Part shown: in pieces, positions 8,581 through 23,500 of the stretch
Position numbering within the stretch: position 1 is the stretch's first letter
How the letters are laid out: each line of letters starts with the position of its first letter
Assembly (NCBI GenBank): GCA_030248135.1
Contig: JASANC010002586.1
Coordinates: 1 to 28,049 of the forward strand
Length of the DNA: 28,049 nucleotides
Source: Theristus sp. LFF4_11
Taxonomy: Eukaryota > Nematoda > Chromadorea > Monhysterida > Xyalidae
Reading direction: 5' to 3'
The notes under the pieces: model-generated
What the model saw: the letters and a program-made list of their open reading frames with translations, nothing else
What the model was told of the DNA's origin: nothing
Database searches by the model: none
Position numbers and translations under genes: made by a program

Positions 8581-11500
8581 CTGCAGTCACAAGGTATACA
8601 TCTATTACACTGGTTAGCTAAAAAAATGGCAGAAATGCTAGTCACGTAACAGAGCAGAGACTAACAGCGTATTTCTTTCGAACACGTCGCAGCGAAATGA
8701 CGTGATATGCTCATAAATATGCGTTTGTATGCACAGCAACACCGGGATTTCAGTTTGGCTGATTCATTCACGTGGAAAATTACGTGAAGACGTAAACCAA
8801 TTGAAATTCTGGTGTCTGTGCATCTGAAGTGGTTGTTTTCAAAGTAAATGACGTGACCTCGGCACAACACGTTCGCATAATATTCACAGTACGACCTATT
8901 TTTTTCAAACGTGTCCCACTGAAATGACGTCATGCGCCGCAAAACATGCGCTTGTCGTTCACAGCAAACCAGACTTTCCGTTCCGGACACGTTTGAATAA
9001 ACCCACAATACCTTGATCTGGACAAGAAAATCAATCAGATGCTGCTTCAGCTGTGCCACGTCACGATTGTAACTGTAGAAGCCTTTCACGGTCACACGAA
9101 TTTGGTCACTGCAACGATATAATGCAAACAGTCAACCACGTTGGTCTTACGAGCAGCATTGTTTGTGGAATAAAAGAGTTTGAACGTAAATACACGAGAA
9201 GCGCCGTGAATCAGACGACCACAAAAGCCAGACTTGCTGTTTTTCGAATGTTTTATATAACAATAACAAAACATTTCACCAACGAGTGTTTCATTAAAAG
9301 CTTGTTCAAAAACATCAAAAAAACAAAAACAAAACAAAAACGAACTCGGTCAAATGTGGGAATCCAGTTTTCAACAGTGCCCCAACGCGACTGTAAACGT
9401 AGTCGACGTTCGACATTGTTGGGTCGGCAGTGTTCAGTGGCACCGTGATCTTCTCCTCGTTCTCAATCATGAAGAAGATCAAACCGATAATCTCCGCATA
9501 CCACGTCATGCCTAAATGTGAGTATCATATTATTTTTCTTCGCACCATTTCCAAACCAGTCAAATCGTGTCGACAGAGATTCGAACGTGTCGGATCAAAA
9601 TGAGGTCACGTGCTCTAAAACATGCGCTCGTCATGATGCAAGCTACCCGGGCTTCGTTGTTTTGCTGTTTCCCTCACATACCAAACTGAAATCCGGGTGC
9701 CTGTTTGTGACACAGCGAACGGCTTGAGCTTAGTGCGCGGCAGAGTGGCCACCGGATGTAAACAAACCAGTTTGTGTTACATTTCCAAATAAAATCTAAA
9801 AAAACCGTTCGTTTTACCGGCGACTTGCGCCTGCGAGCTGTCCGTGACGACCGAGAGGACGTGCTCCAAGATGTGCAGCAGCCACGCCTGGTAGAACTGT
9901 TGCGCCCACGGATCGGTGCCCAACTTTGACACGTTCTTCAGTAACTCGTACAGAATGCCGAGGCCTACGATGAAACTGTGAATAGTCGAAACAAAACACC
10001 CCACATCTGTATTCCAACGCGCACCAGAGTTCGAGTTCAGGAGTGTCGAAAGTCGAAGTCGAACTCTAAATTATAGGCAATCCGCTGATTCGTTAGTGAT
10101 CACGCGATGTATGCTTTCTGTGCAGGCATTGCTGCTGGGGCGGAGTCTGTCCTCCATAGAAACCATGCATTAGGTGATCACCAACCAATCAGCTGATTGC
10201 CTACAATTTAGAGTTCGACTGTACATCGTGGCTGACGTCAAATTGGTGCGATACTACTCCTTAATGGCCACAACGAATAAGAAGAAAAAAACAAAACAAA
10301 AATTCCGGAACAGAACAAGCTCCAAGAGCGAGAAGCCAACCAAACAACAAACAACGCCTTCACTGACCAATTTCGGCGACATTGCGCATGCTGTGCTTGA
10401 ACGCCCAGACGACGCTGTCGACGACCAGCTTCAACTGCAACTGGTTCATCTGCGTGAACACGACGAAGCAATGCTGATTGATGGCGCGCAGCAGCAGGAA
10501 GAAGTTCGTCCGGTGCTCCGGGAACTCTTGGAAGTCCTTGTTGATCATCGCCAGCGTGCACTCGAACACGGCGTCGAACACGCGCGGCACCTCGGGCACC
10601 ATCGCGCTCTGCTGGCGTTGGGAAACGCGTGAAATCGCGCAAACGCACAATTAATGCAGTCCTTTAACTCTATCACATTTCGAACTGGCTGACTGGCTGA
10701 TGCGTGCATGCTGTGCGTGAGATTGCTCTGGAGTCCGTGCATCACGTGTTAATTAACGAATTACCCAACAAACCACTCGGCTTGTTCACGTTTAATGCAA
10801 CCAAAACAGACCACATTTCAACATTATTGATGCTGATTGATCGTTGACGAGTGTTTCGGGACAAGGACAATACGAAGCCCTGCACCCCCCCCCTTTCCCC
10901 TCCACGAACAAAAAAAACGCTCAGCTCACACTGAGCCTGTTGACGATGGTCGCCAGACAGACGAGCACCTCAGGCTCGCGGGCGTCAGGCACGTTGCGCT
11001 GATAATCGAACAGAACGGCGTCGAACAGTGGCGGCACGAAGTTTTCCAGAATCTGCAAAACAGCAAACGATCCATTGCGACCGGAAAAAACCGCCGGACA
11101 ATCGGATATCACACACCGAACAAAAACAAAACTTTGCCGCCTTGACGAGACGATATGGAAGAATAATCAAATTTGAAAGACGACCAAATCTGTTTTCAGC
11201 TGCTTGCGTTATTCACAGAATTCATTCCATTCCATTCCATTCATTCCATTCCTTTTTTCGGAAGGAAAGGGAAATGGGAAAACAAACAAAACAACAACAA
11301 AAAACAAATCCAGAGAAAGCAACTCGCGAGTGCCACTCCGCGTGACCGACCACTGGCAAGTCGTCCGTCTTCTCGACCCATTTGCTGATCAGCCGCAGCG
11401 ACTCGGTCTTGATGCCGCGCATCGCCCGTATCAACGGCTGCTTCAGCACCGACTCGCCGTGCGTCGCCACGGCGCTGCTGATGTTCTCTGACGTCACTTT

Positions 11501-14500
11501 GTACACGTTCAGCATGTCCAGGTAGATGCGACCGAGCTGCAGATCACTGTTGATGTTGTCTTCGGAATTGTCAGTTCCTCTGAACGGCTCTGTGAGCCCG
11601 ACACTACGGTATGGCCGATTAAACATGGCTGCTTTTTCTGCGTGCAGCAGGGAACGCGCGAAATTTGAATGATAGAAACAAGAAACCCAGAAACCTAATA
11701 GTGTGTCTAATTTGACGTGTCTTTTTTACTAATTGGGTTCTTCGTGCTGCTCAGTTCACGCCTCCATTGATAAGACAGAGAGTGCCTTATTCGGCCATAC
11801 TGTGCCAGTCTCTGGTGCTTTGGTTGGTGTGCGGGCTGCATGGACGGTCGAGCAAATACCATTGCAACAATCGGGGAGATTGCTTATATTTCGGCTGCTA
11901 TAGCTTTGTTGATAGTGTCTGCTCACTAAGCGAAGCGACCGAAAGAAACAGAAAAATTGGACCACAAATTTCAGCCCCACAAATTCAATATCAACCCAAT
12001 CGAGCGTTCAATCGAATTTGACGTCACTCCACCTGCGACAAAAACGGATGACCAACGGAGCGACATGCGGCGACGTTCGTTTTGAGGATGTTCAGGAGGC
12101 TGCGCACCACTTCCAGCTCTTTCAGGATTTCAACGTTCTGCAATTTGAAAGCGATTAAAAAAACAAAGTTAGTAATCGCAAGAACCGAAAAACAAACGCG
12201 GCGCTCCGCAATATCTGCATTGCTACTTTTATATCAAAGTTGTTGAACTGCTTCTCCATTGTGTGTCGTTCTTTTTTATCCATTGTCGTGCATGATAATG
12301 CTTGTGCCCGTGATACTGTCCATGATGGACAACCATGTTCGTGCTGCGCGCCAAGGCAACACTTCAAACTCGTTTTGATAAAAATGCCTGTTTGCTTTGC
12401 TACCACTGAGTTCACTTGACGCCAAAAAAATAACAAAGGGCGCTCACAACGCTGGCGTGTTGGATCGCCTCATCCCAGACGGCGTTCGGGCACGTCATCA
12501 GTTTCTGTATCAGTTCCTCTTGTTTGGAGGGATCAGTCTCAGCGCTGATCAGACAGCCGGTTGCCTCGTAAAACACTTGTACCTAAAATGGTAAAAATAA
12601 GTTTAAAAGTTGCAATGCCAACCAAGTATGCCCTCTTGGACAACTTCTCATATGAGAGGGCAGAACACAACCACGACATGGTGCACGGTTTCTTTCATGC
12701 TGATTGGCTGGCTTGATGTTGTTGAAAATTTGATCCAGTTTCCAATTACCATCGAGGTGTGCTGGTGACTGAGAACGAATTTCCCGTTTCTCACAACAAT
12801 CGAAAACCCCTGCGAATTCCCCCCGTAATCGAGTTGAGTGAAACAACAACTTGGATATTTCATATTCAACTGAATAGAGAAGTAAAACACCTGAGCGGGT
12901 GAGAGATCGCAGATGATGCTGTTCAGATTAGACAGTAATTCGTTGATGAACGGTTGTTGCTCGCCGTATTGCAGCTAAAAAATCATAAAAAAACATTTGT
13001 GATGCAGACAAACGCACAAAACTAGGCAACGGAGATATTCCAATATTCAAAGCAAGTTTCTGTACATCTTTAATTCAGTCAACAAGCGCCCTTATTTGAA
13101 ATGCAATCAATCATTCAAACAGACAGTTTTGACCAGACAGAGGTGTCCTCATTTATTTAGCCAAAATACAACCACAATTTCGAACACAACTGAAACTATT
13201 CCGCAAACACAGATTCCAAGTTTGTCTGCACTAAACTCACCACGACAAAATGCTTGCGGCATTTCTGCGCAATTTTGATGTAAGTGTCGCAGGCCATGTC
13301 CTACAAAGAAAGAAATAAACTGCAGCATTGGTGATGACTCATGAAAGGTACCCGAATGCAGGTGGATGGGCGATTGCTTTTGATTGAGCCACCCATCAAA
13401 TCCAAGTTCAAAAATTCTTCAAAATAAGTTTCAAAGCATTGAGGCATAGAGAACGATACGATATCCACCTATCATGGTTTCGACACGATCTTACTGCAAA
13501 ACCTAATCAATTGCGTAGATTGTGAAAATAATTTTTCTATTGCAGTTGTTGTTTTGCGGTTGGCGATTGTTGTAACTCAAATCAACTCAGCATTAAGCCG
13601 GGAGCTACATGGCAGTCAGCTGGCTGCTTTTCCTACGAAAATGGTACGCGTTTGAGACGGGCGTGCCAGGGCATTCCAGTCGGCATTCCAATGCGCTCAA
13701 CTTCCGACGGAGGCGCACACCACCAACAATCCCTCCACCCAAGGATGTCTATTTCGCAGTGCACTCTCAATTTGCCAATAACCAGGTATAGTCGTCACGA
13801 CCAAGAAATGTACTGATATCGTGTCAAGACCAGATACGGTAGATACAGTACGCCCAGTTTTGCTGTAGGCACCGTACCTGGACGCCTTCGTGCGTCTCGT
13901 GCATGAACTCGAACAATTTATTGACGACCGTTTTCAGGAATTTCCAGTGCGCCCGAAGAAATCTCGGATATTGGCCGACGACGTACATGATGTTCGATGC
14001 GATCACAGCCTTGTTGTCCTTGCCGCGTTTTTGCTCGCACAGACCGAGCAGATCTAGCGAGGGAACAACACTGATTCGCTTGATAGTTTGCCAAAAAATT
14101 TGGAACGTTGATTAGTTGTATTAGGCTGGTTGATTCGGAACGTGGGCAGCGCTTGTTTGAATCCAAAAGTAAGAACAACGAGTCACAGAAAGTCGATTTC
14201 TTATCAGGATAACCACGCTGACGGGACGGATACTGATGATCGTAGCAATAAAGGCCGGTTCATAGTGGACGTATACGCATACGGCACGGCACGTCACGTC
14301 ACGTCACGTCTTGTCTTTTAGCATACTACATGATGCAGATATTTTAAAAACACAAGAAATGAAGCACCACCAAATCTGAACCAACCTCGAATCACGGTCA
14401 CCAAAAATCGTTTCTCATCCTCTTCCATCATGGCGCCACTTATAGAGCCGATCGCCCAACACAACTGAAAAACCGCAACAAGAAAAATCAGAACTACATC

Positions 14501-17500
14501 CAGAAACTATTTAGCAACAACACATTTCACGTAAATTTAACTAATTGGTCGTTAAAACAACATTTTTCAAACGCACCGTGTTCAGGTTCTTCCACGACCA
14601 CTCTTCGCCGGTGACTTGCTGCGTCAACTTTTGCGTCATGATGTTCTCTGTGTCAACGTAGTCGAGGTGAGTCAGGTAGACTGAAACAAAGTAAACATCA
14701 CTAATTGTACAACACAGCCACACTGCCGGTGTTTCCAAACACGCACAATTCTGCGGTGATCCTAAAGCAGAAAAACGAGAATTGAGCAGATCACGCACTG
14801 CACAAATGTGTTTGATTACAGTTCGACAGTCGACCAACGTGAACAGTTGCAAAGGCCCGTTCACACTGACGTATGCGTCTTCGTCACGTCAGGTCTCGTG
14901 TTATCGCATGCTACCACCTTCTATGGAGACGTGCCTTCGACGTACGCCAGCATGCGTCAGTATGAACAAGCCTTGAACTGAGCACTGCCACCGACCGAGC
15001 GTTTCGCGCATCGTTTTGTACAAATTGATCGCGTCGGTGTCCTTGATCTGCTCGCGGACAACCTCGCCTTGTTCGTTCTCGACCACCAACACCTCCTCCG
15101 GCTTCGCCATTCTACTGACCATGATCACGCGCAACTGCAACGTACACACAAATCTCGTTTGTATTGGAAAAAGAAGGAACACAGTTCCGTTATGTGAACT
15201 GATTACTGATTAGTGGTGTGTTCACTGCGATTGGTGTGTGCGATTCCCATATAACAATTACATTGGAGTTTTGTAGACGAGTCACACCTGCTCGGCTTCC
15301 TTCGTCTGCTGCTCACATATTTTTTACTTTACCAATCCTATGGTACAATCAACATTGATCCACTGAGTACGACCCTAGATTTTATCCAAACGTGCCTGAC
15401 CGAAATGACGGTCCGGTACTCTTGTCTTGCACAGCAAACGTTAGTTGGGGTTGGCTGATCTATTCACCTGGGAAAAACAATACCTGAAACGAGGAGCCAG
15501 ACACTGAAAATATGACAAACCGAGCCCGTATACAAAAAATCATAATAAATGACGTCATTTCGATGCCGAGTCACGTTCGAATCAGTCTCAATTATCTTTC
15601 AATTTGGTCCCGAGAATCAATGCGCGCATCAATAGGTAAATAGTTTCATGCATAAACACGTGCATTGAAAATTGGCACAGTGCTCCGAATCCCCCAAACA
15701 GCGCCGAGTCACTTGCGTGATTTTAATTGCCACATAAAGATTGAAACTAGTGTCCTTTCACACGTCTGCACACGCATTCAGTCGCAGAACCGAACAAAAA
15801 TTGCCAATGCACGAGACACAATGACCGACGAGCGCCGTCACCTGCGACAGGCTGTCCGTGTACAATTTTCGTCGCGGCGGCACCACGTCATTCGACGGAC
15901 TGTGCGTGTGAAACGTCGAGAAGAGACCGTACGTCGTCGACTGCACCAGGAACGGGTGCTCGCGGTACAAATCGGCGACGAGCGTGTTCCAGCAGTCGAG
16001 GCAGATCTTGAACGTCTCCGTGTCGTCCACCTCGCTGATCTTCAGCAGATATACGAGCGCCTGAGACGAAATTCTGTGTATTTTTTGCCTTGTTTTTTAT
16101 CTTCGGTCATTTTTGGTTCGATGTCGATTCGAGTTCAGTTCGGTCGAATGCAGTGCTCAGAATTGTCAATCTCAAAACAAAAGTGATCAGTCTCATCAAT
16201 GGTGCGACATCTTTTGCACATACTGACCTGACCTGATAAATGAGATTTAAGAAAACTACCTTTTTTATAAACTCAGTTATATACCGTATTACCTCTATTA
16301 AACCCCCCCCAAAATTAAACCCCCCCAAAAAATAAACCCCCACCCCCTCGGCAAGTTTCCAAATAATCCCCCCCCCCCAAAAATAATCCCCCATGGGGGA
16401 TTATTGGAAAGCTGTTTGAAACACATACCCAGAAAAACATACACATAAACAATGAATTCAGTGGCTGGTTGCAGTGAAAATGATGAAATTGTGCTACCAA
16501 AGGCCCCAAATGAATGAGTTAATGGTAATTTCATTACAAAAGGCTGTTGTAAAAGGAAATTTCTATGTAGAGTAGAAGTTTCTGCGACTTCCTTCTTGCC
16601 ATGGAAGCTATTTTTGCCATTTTGCCCACCTCTAAAAATGGTTTCCAAATAACCCCCCCCCCCCCCCAAAAAAACCCCCCCCCCCCCCAAAATAAACCCC
16701 CACCCCAGAAGTCGCTGAAGAAATAAACCCCCATGGGGGTTTATTAGAGGTAATACGGTAAACCACCAACAGCGTGTTTTAAAAACAGGTGCTCACCATT
16801 TTATGAGCGATATCGGTGGTGCCGCTTGAGTTGTCTGGCAGGGTCACTGGTTTGTTTTCGACGAGGGACGCGTGCTCCTGAAAAACAAAATGCACTGTCC
16901 GCGAAACTCGAGTTTTTTTGTTACAAGACGTTTCAGCACACCATCCATGATTTAGCATAGTGCCTGTCTGTACGTCGACATGCGACAAACCGACGCTTGG
17001 GTGGATAAATCTTTCCGAATTCACGACTTCGTCTTTAGCAAAGTGCTTTGTCGTCGGATCACCAATCACAAAAGTCCACATATGACAATGACAGTGCACA
17101 ATCACATCAATCCGTTTTGATGCTCATCGGAATCAGACACTCACTGAGGAAACCAGAATCGTTTTCCTTCCGCTTTCTTACGTGGGACACGCTATTGATG
17201 ACAGGTAAACCACTCCGTGGCAATACTTTCGCAAGAGTTTAAGTCACACAAAAAAGGCGTGTCCGATTGCATGCACGTTGGCCACTATGCACCTAATTCG
17301 TTCAAGACATCGACTAAACCGGCCACTGTCCACCGGAAATGACCTTGACATCGTCGTGGCCTGGGTGGTAGCGCGATAGACTCTTGTCTGTGCGTTTTTG
17401 GGATCGAGCCCCGCCGAGGGGTGTGTATAGGACACTTAATGACATGAAAAAACTCAATGGGCGCCCTACTCAATGGCGTTCTGCACGGTTTTCTGGGTTA

Positions 17501-20500
17501 GCCGTGGCTAAAAACATCGCCAAAAATCGTCCGTTAAATGACCGACCTTGAGAAATGTCGACAAAAACAACGCAAGGTTCACGATGAATTTTTGCTCGTC
17601 GTCGTTACCGTGGCGGTACGCTTCCGCGAGATTCATCTCGGGTGGAACGAGCTGCAAAAAAATCGTTAAATTTCAGTTCTTTTCTGAATACGTAACAGTC
17701 GAACAGCATTTACCATATTCCATCAAATTTTAAAGTGTCGGAAAAAAAACTAACAAAACGAAAGGACATTCTTCCGGGTTTCCCACCGACCTCTCTGAGT
17801 TGCGTCATTGTGTTCATGAACATGAAGACGAGTTTATCGTTGTATTTTTCCTCTGACAGCGGGACGCTTGCAACCTCGACAAGGCACTGCAGTGTAACGT
17901 TGCGAAACACGGCCACCGGCAGAAACTGAAATTAGGAAAAACATATTGTTTTATTAATTTTGAAATACTTGGTGTCGTGTAACTGCTTTGTTCGTGCGAT
18001 TTCATGATTTTTTGTTTGTTTGTTTTTGCTTTTCAACAATTTTGCGATCATTTAAAAAATCAGTGTGAAATTTCGAATATCGTTTTTGAATCACAAAATT
18101 CACGCAACTGAACCCAATATTGCCATTTTGCGTTATTTATCCCAAACGCCTCTAGATCTTGTGAATAAGAAAAGTGAAAATAATGCATGTCATTGCAATT
18201 CATCAGAATTTACAATATATCTGCAATCCGTTTTGATACTGGTCTGAATTTCAATAGAATCTGCTCGAATATGGGAAATCGTGCGTTAAATTGAAACCTG
18301 TTCCGTTTCTTTTTACATGCAGATGAATGGCCTCAAAAAGCGAAAGCGTAGTACTAATAATGGCACGCATCGTATGTGTCATGGGCACTAAAAGCATAAA
18401 AGAAGCAAGCTACAACATGAATATCCGTCTTAATTAACACCACCATATACGGCTTCCGTCAGAGTATAAGACGTAAAATTTAACGACTTTCAACACAATT
18501 TCAACGTCAATTTAAGCACTGTAGTAGTCAGCAATTTATACTGTCGGAGCCGACCATGCTGAATCAGAAATGTGCGACATCAGTGTGCTTCACTGTAAAA
18601 GCAGGTCGTAAGTACGCGTGTATATTACATGTGTCATTATATCGCTTCTTTCTAGCTTTTGCTGGCTTGACGTTGGCATATGCACCGCCTACATCAATAA
18701 AAAATATTGGTTCAGTCTGTTTTTTTGGGGGTGGGGGGAGATAAAAGTTCAAACCAAAAGAAAACAATTCTAACGATGTGTTGCTGTCACAACAGAGTTT
18801 TTATATTTAGCGACATCAGCCTACTTGCTGAAACTTTATCATGGCGAGATATACAATTCTGTTCAGCCAGCCCATATTACCAGCGCGTTGAGCTCCTAAA
18901 AAGTTTTATCACGCGACGTAAAAAACACGGAAAACTGCTATAAATTAGCAAGTGCACGTTGGGAGCACAATTTCAACCGAACAACCCATATGCCACAGAC
19001 ATTTTTCCTTTCTTATATAACCATTTCGGTTCGCATTTCTGGTTTATATTTTATGTCATCCATAGTAATTTTTAAGATCTGGTTTTGCAGTTCGGCAACA
19101 GCTGTATTTTCTTCAGGTGCCAATGCACGTGACGATGTTACGCAGCATTTTTTCTGAGTCACTGACAACTAGCAATACAAATACAGACCCTAATTTTACA
19201 ACAACGGTTTATCGAGCCTGAGCGTCGGCTTTCCTTGTGCTTGTTTACTTTGTATGTTACGTCTTTTTCAGCGTCGCTATTGCATGAGAGGCAAAAGTTT
19301 TGATCGTTCCGCTGTTTTATTGATTCTTTATCAAATCATAAACAGCAATTTATGGGTTCTTTGTGCATCAGTAAGAAAAGTTCAATGTTGCACCATTTGA
19401 AAATTTCACAAAAGTTTGAAATTGCAACTTGACTATACTGCACCACGTAGCGATAACAAACACATCGCATCGCCACAACACGGTGATTACTAATAGCACA
19501 CATTCGGCCGTGTTCCCACCACGTTTTGCATATTTTACCTGTGTATTTTTGTTGATATATGTTGCTTATTTGTTTGACTTTCAGCAAAAAGCTTGTCGTG
19601 TCTTGAATAATGTCACTGTCTTTTCGTTTCTTGGAAGAAAAAAAACGAGACTTGTGGCCAGTAGGTGGGTGTCGTCTCAACATAGAATCACACGACGACC
19701 ATGACTAAACGCTGCGTTATCCAGAGTAACCATTCTGTTTTACTTGCAAAAATAAACATTCTGTCTGCGAACTGCTTGAAAAAATGAAAGCGCATTTTAT
19801 CCTGTTTCTTGCGTCACTTCGTTCCAGTAAGATGAACGTAAAAGTAGCTAGTAGATAGTCTGCGCAAGCTGGTGATGATAATAATAAATGCGAGCAAGAC
19901 ATTTTTTCTATCTCATTTTTTCTGGCGTCATTCACAAAATGACTGATGCATTCTGACATGCTCCAACCGATGGAAGTGAGCCTTAAAAACGGCTCTTTAT
20001 TCTCGTAACAAATCAAATCATTGAACGCCGGATAACGAATAACGCACGACGGCTTTGCACTCACGATGTGCACAAACTTTCCTGCGTGCTTCACTTAACT
20101 TCACAAATTATGGTCAACATGAATACGAACATGTACAATGTACCTCCTACATGTATCCTATCTTGTCTTGTTAATAGTTGTTGCGCTCATACACATACGT
20201 TAGCTAATTTCAATTTTCATAAAAAAACTAGCAAGAACCCATTTCGTCATGTTCAAGTTGCTAATTCGCACGTTTTTTTTCAAACAAAAACCAGGCTAAT
20301 TTTGGTGCCAACGTTAGCGTTGCGATGACCACAAAGGCTTATTACATTGTTCGTCGTTCTTGTCTTTTTTGTGCGTTCATTCACCCCGAGAGATGCATGA
20401 TTGGAAATGACCGAATATATCCATCCATTTGCAGCGAACAGTCGGACATTTTTTTCAATATTCTCCAAAGAACGCCGCCTGTATCGAGCACGTTTCTCTG

Positions 20501-23500
20501 TTTCGTTCTTTGTACGTCTCGTTTTTTCTGTTTTCTTATTGAATATTCTACGATTGCTCATAGCCACTTAGTCAGACTAACAGAATTGGACCCAAAGGAA
20601 GAACGCTGGTAATATGCCCTGAAGCTGAACTGAGCAGCAAAAACATGCTGATTTCAGAAAGCAACTGTTCGCTTTGTAACAAGTAGGTGTTGTGCACCAA
20701 CCAAGTATTGTATATTGTTGTGCACTTTGTCTGATTTGGCTCAGGTCACATAACCGCTTCAGATCTCATGCTTTGGTTATGCTCATGCTTACATCTCACG
20801 CAAAGCTTTCTAAGAAATTCTTTTAAAAATACTCTAGATTTTCTGTAAATGATCAGCCAACCGGCTAAGCACCTTCAAGAATTCGTTTGTTTAGCACACA
20901 AACCATTGTGGCTTTCTCACAACAGAAAGGGTATCCCATCGTTTTACTCTGTGAATGTGTCAAGTGTCAATATGAATAAGGTGTCAACTTTTTGGCGACT
21001 GGCATTTTTACAATTTCATTGCCTTCTGCCGCACTGCGACACAGCTTCTTATAACTATAATTCCAGTTAAAATTTTTCATAAACACGCTTCGAATTCATT
21101 AGCGCCACAAAAAAGCATGAAAAGCAAACACCAATGTCAACAAGTCATCCAAAAGCACCAAACACTGCGTGCCAGTTGACGACACACAAAATATGTCAGT
21201 GTACTCCGAAAACGGAACGAGTGGAAATGCTCAAGAAAATAATGATAATAACCAACGCGGCGGTCTCAGCCATCGTAATCAACCTCATAACCAGCCGACC
21301 AATCGCACTGGCGTAATATGCCACTGGGGCACACAAACAAACAGCTCACGTCGTACAGTGACTGCTGGCGCCAGCAGGTATGTCTGCTTCGTGGCAGCTT
21401 CATACATATTCTTACAATCAGCGAAACACTGACAGAAGCTCTCGAAAACAAGAGGCACGAGTCAAACGAGTTTCTGACACGTGCACGCGCCACAGCCGTC
21501 CGCTACTACAGCATATGCCCATTATAAATGGCGAAGGGGAGGGGGACCTTTGCTCATGATGGACGACATTCCAAACGCAAGCAGGGAAGTGAGCCGAGTA
21601 GCGACGCCCTAAGTCAACACTACTCGAAAGTCATTACAATGTAACTTCGAGTGAAACACGCTATCTAACAAATCGCTTGAACGAACAGCGTCGATTTCAC
21701 GACGAAAAAAAACAATTCGTCGAACACACCAGCGCTGCAGACACACCCATAAACGTTGAAACTTTTTACAAAACCCTGTATATATTTACCGTACAATGAG
21801 CAAGTTAAGTTGATTTTTTTAGATAGACAAGCATAGATCGAAATACGACATGCGATAGTTTGTGTTGGTTATGGATCGAGTGCTGTGGTGGTTAGAAACA
21901 AGAACAGGAACACACACACACGCTCATGCGTACAACAGCTAAAATAATAAGCTAAAACGTACATGCTATATTACTTTTACATGCGTTCACAAGCATAAAC
22001 GCGTTTATACCTCGTCTAGCATGCTATTAGTTAGTTACTAACTCGCATTACTGAATGTGGCACTGTGTCCAACTGCAATACTTTGATACTATTCGAAAAG
22101 TTACACCATATAGTGTACCATATCACGTATCAAAACATGACCACCGCGCAACACCTATGTCGTTCACAAAGCGAATTGACAAAGCGACCTTTTTAGCTAG
22201 GTCCTGTTTCAGTTCTTCTCAGGAGTCAATGGCCGTTCGGTATTATAGTCGGCTACATGGACATTTCTTTTATTCCTCTCACCACGAAAACGCATGCAAT
22301 TTTACAAGCTCTTTGTTCTCCACGTGTTTTGACTTTTTTATTGCTTTCGTTCCAGCATGCGCGAACCCCACCCTTGATCATACGTTTCTCAATTGTCAAA
22401 GTCTACAAGTACAGTATTTTATGTTTTAATGGATGCAAATTTTTATCGTGCTAGCATATGAACTCGCGTTTGTGACAAAGCCTTATTTATTGCACAACAT
22501 GGGCATGGGCCATGGTGCATGAGCAGGTTTTGTTTTGACTTTAGACAGCACTTTAAAAGCTTGAATTGGCACATTGACTGCAAATACTTCAGAACTATGT
22601 TTTTTTTACTTTCTAGGTTTAGCTTTCCTAATAACAGACTTTTTAGAAAACAAAATAGCGTCGCGTTAAAATTGTCGCCTGAAGGTAGCGTCGTACAAAT
22701 CTTATTTGTGATGTTATGTGGTGGCTAACAAGTGCTGCAGATTTGCATCACGTATTCTTGTGTCTCATCATTCACAACTTTCATAACAGCTCTTCAGTAA
22801 GTGCGCTCATTTCAAACCGCAAGCAAACATTACAACAAACGGTGCAAGACAACAGGGTTGCGAACAACTGTCAAATTCTTTGAAACTTTTTTGGCTTGCC
22901 TACTCATGGTGTCTTACACTTCTCTGGTATTATGCCGTGCACTGCAGAATAAAACTGACTGACTGACTGACTGACTTAAAAAAAATCAGTTTGATAAAGT
23001 TCACAAACTGATGTCACATACACTCTGCGTGGTCTGAAGTTCAAATTCATAACAGCACTAATTCAACTTACATGTTCCAACGAAAACTTTGCTCGAGACG
23101 TCAATAAAGCTCCGAATACTGGTCGACACTGAAAATGGTGAACTGCGACCCCAGCTATGTTATCTCTATGCCACATGGAATACTAAAATCACTACAAGTG
23201 GTGAGTTACCTTTAGAATTTTCGAATTTCTTCACACAACTTTGACAAACTAAATGTCAACCCCTTCATTTTCATGAAGACACTCTCAATACACAACTTTC
23301 TTAATAACAACAAAGCGACACTAATGTTAATGCGAGTATAAAATTCAATAACACACCACAAGTCAATGACTATCAAATTAACCAAGCATTTTTTATCATT
23401 CAATATCTTGTCATTCCCGTTCATCAAATTATTCGCTAGTTCTGCATTTTCAACTTTCAGTTGCTCTCAGCGGTCTGTTTGAGCACTGTGGCGCTAGTTG

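Noticed and set aside
9965..9976. Acceptor AG at 9976-9977 for XPO1 exon 19
   Set aside because: It would add residues absent from the family; the AG at 9965-9966 restores [12 protein letters not shown] exactly.
16107..16734. Minus-strand Gly-rich frames
   Set aside because: They are translations of the poly-C/poly-G tracts of the MITE at 16282-16760 and differ between its two copies.
19717..20094. 125-codon minus-strand frame in the giant intron
   Set aside because: No recognisable domain, no flanking exons, and it would need to be an exon inserted between two XPO1 exons that already join in phase.
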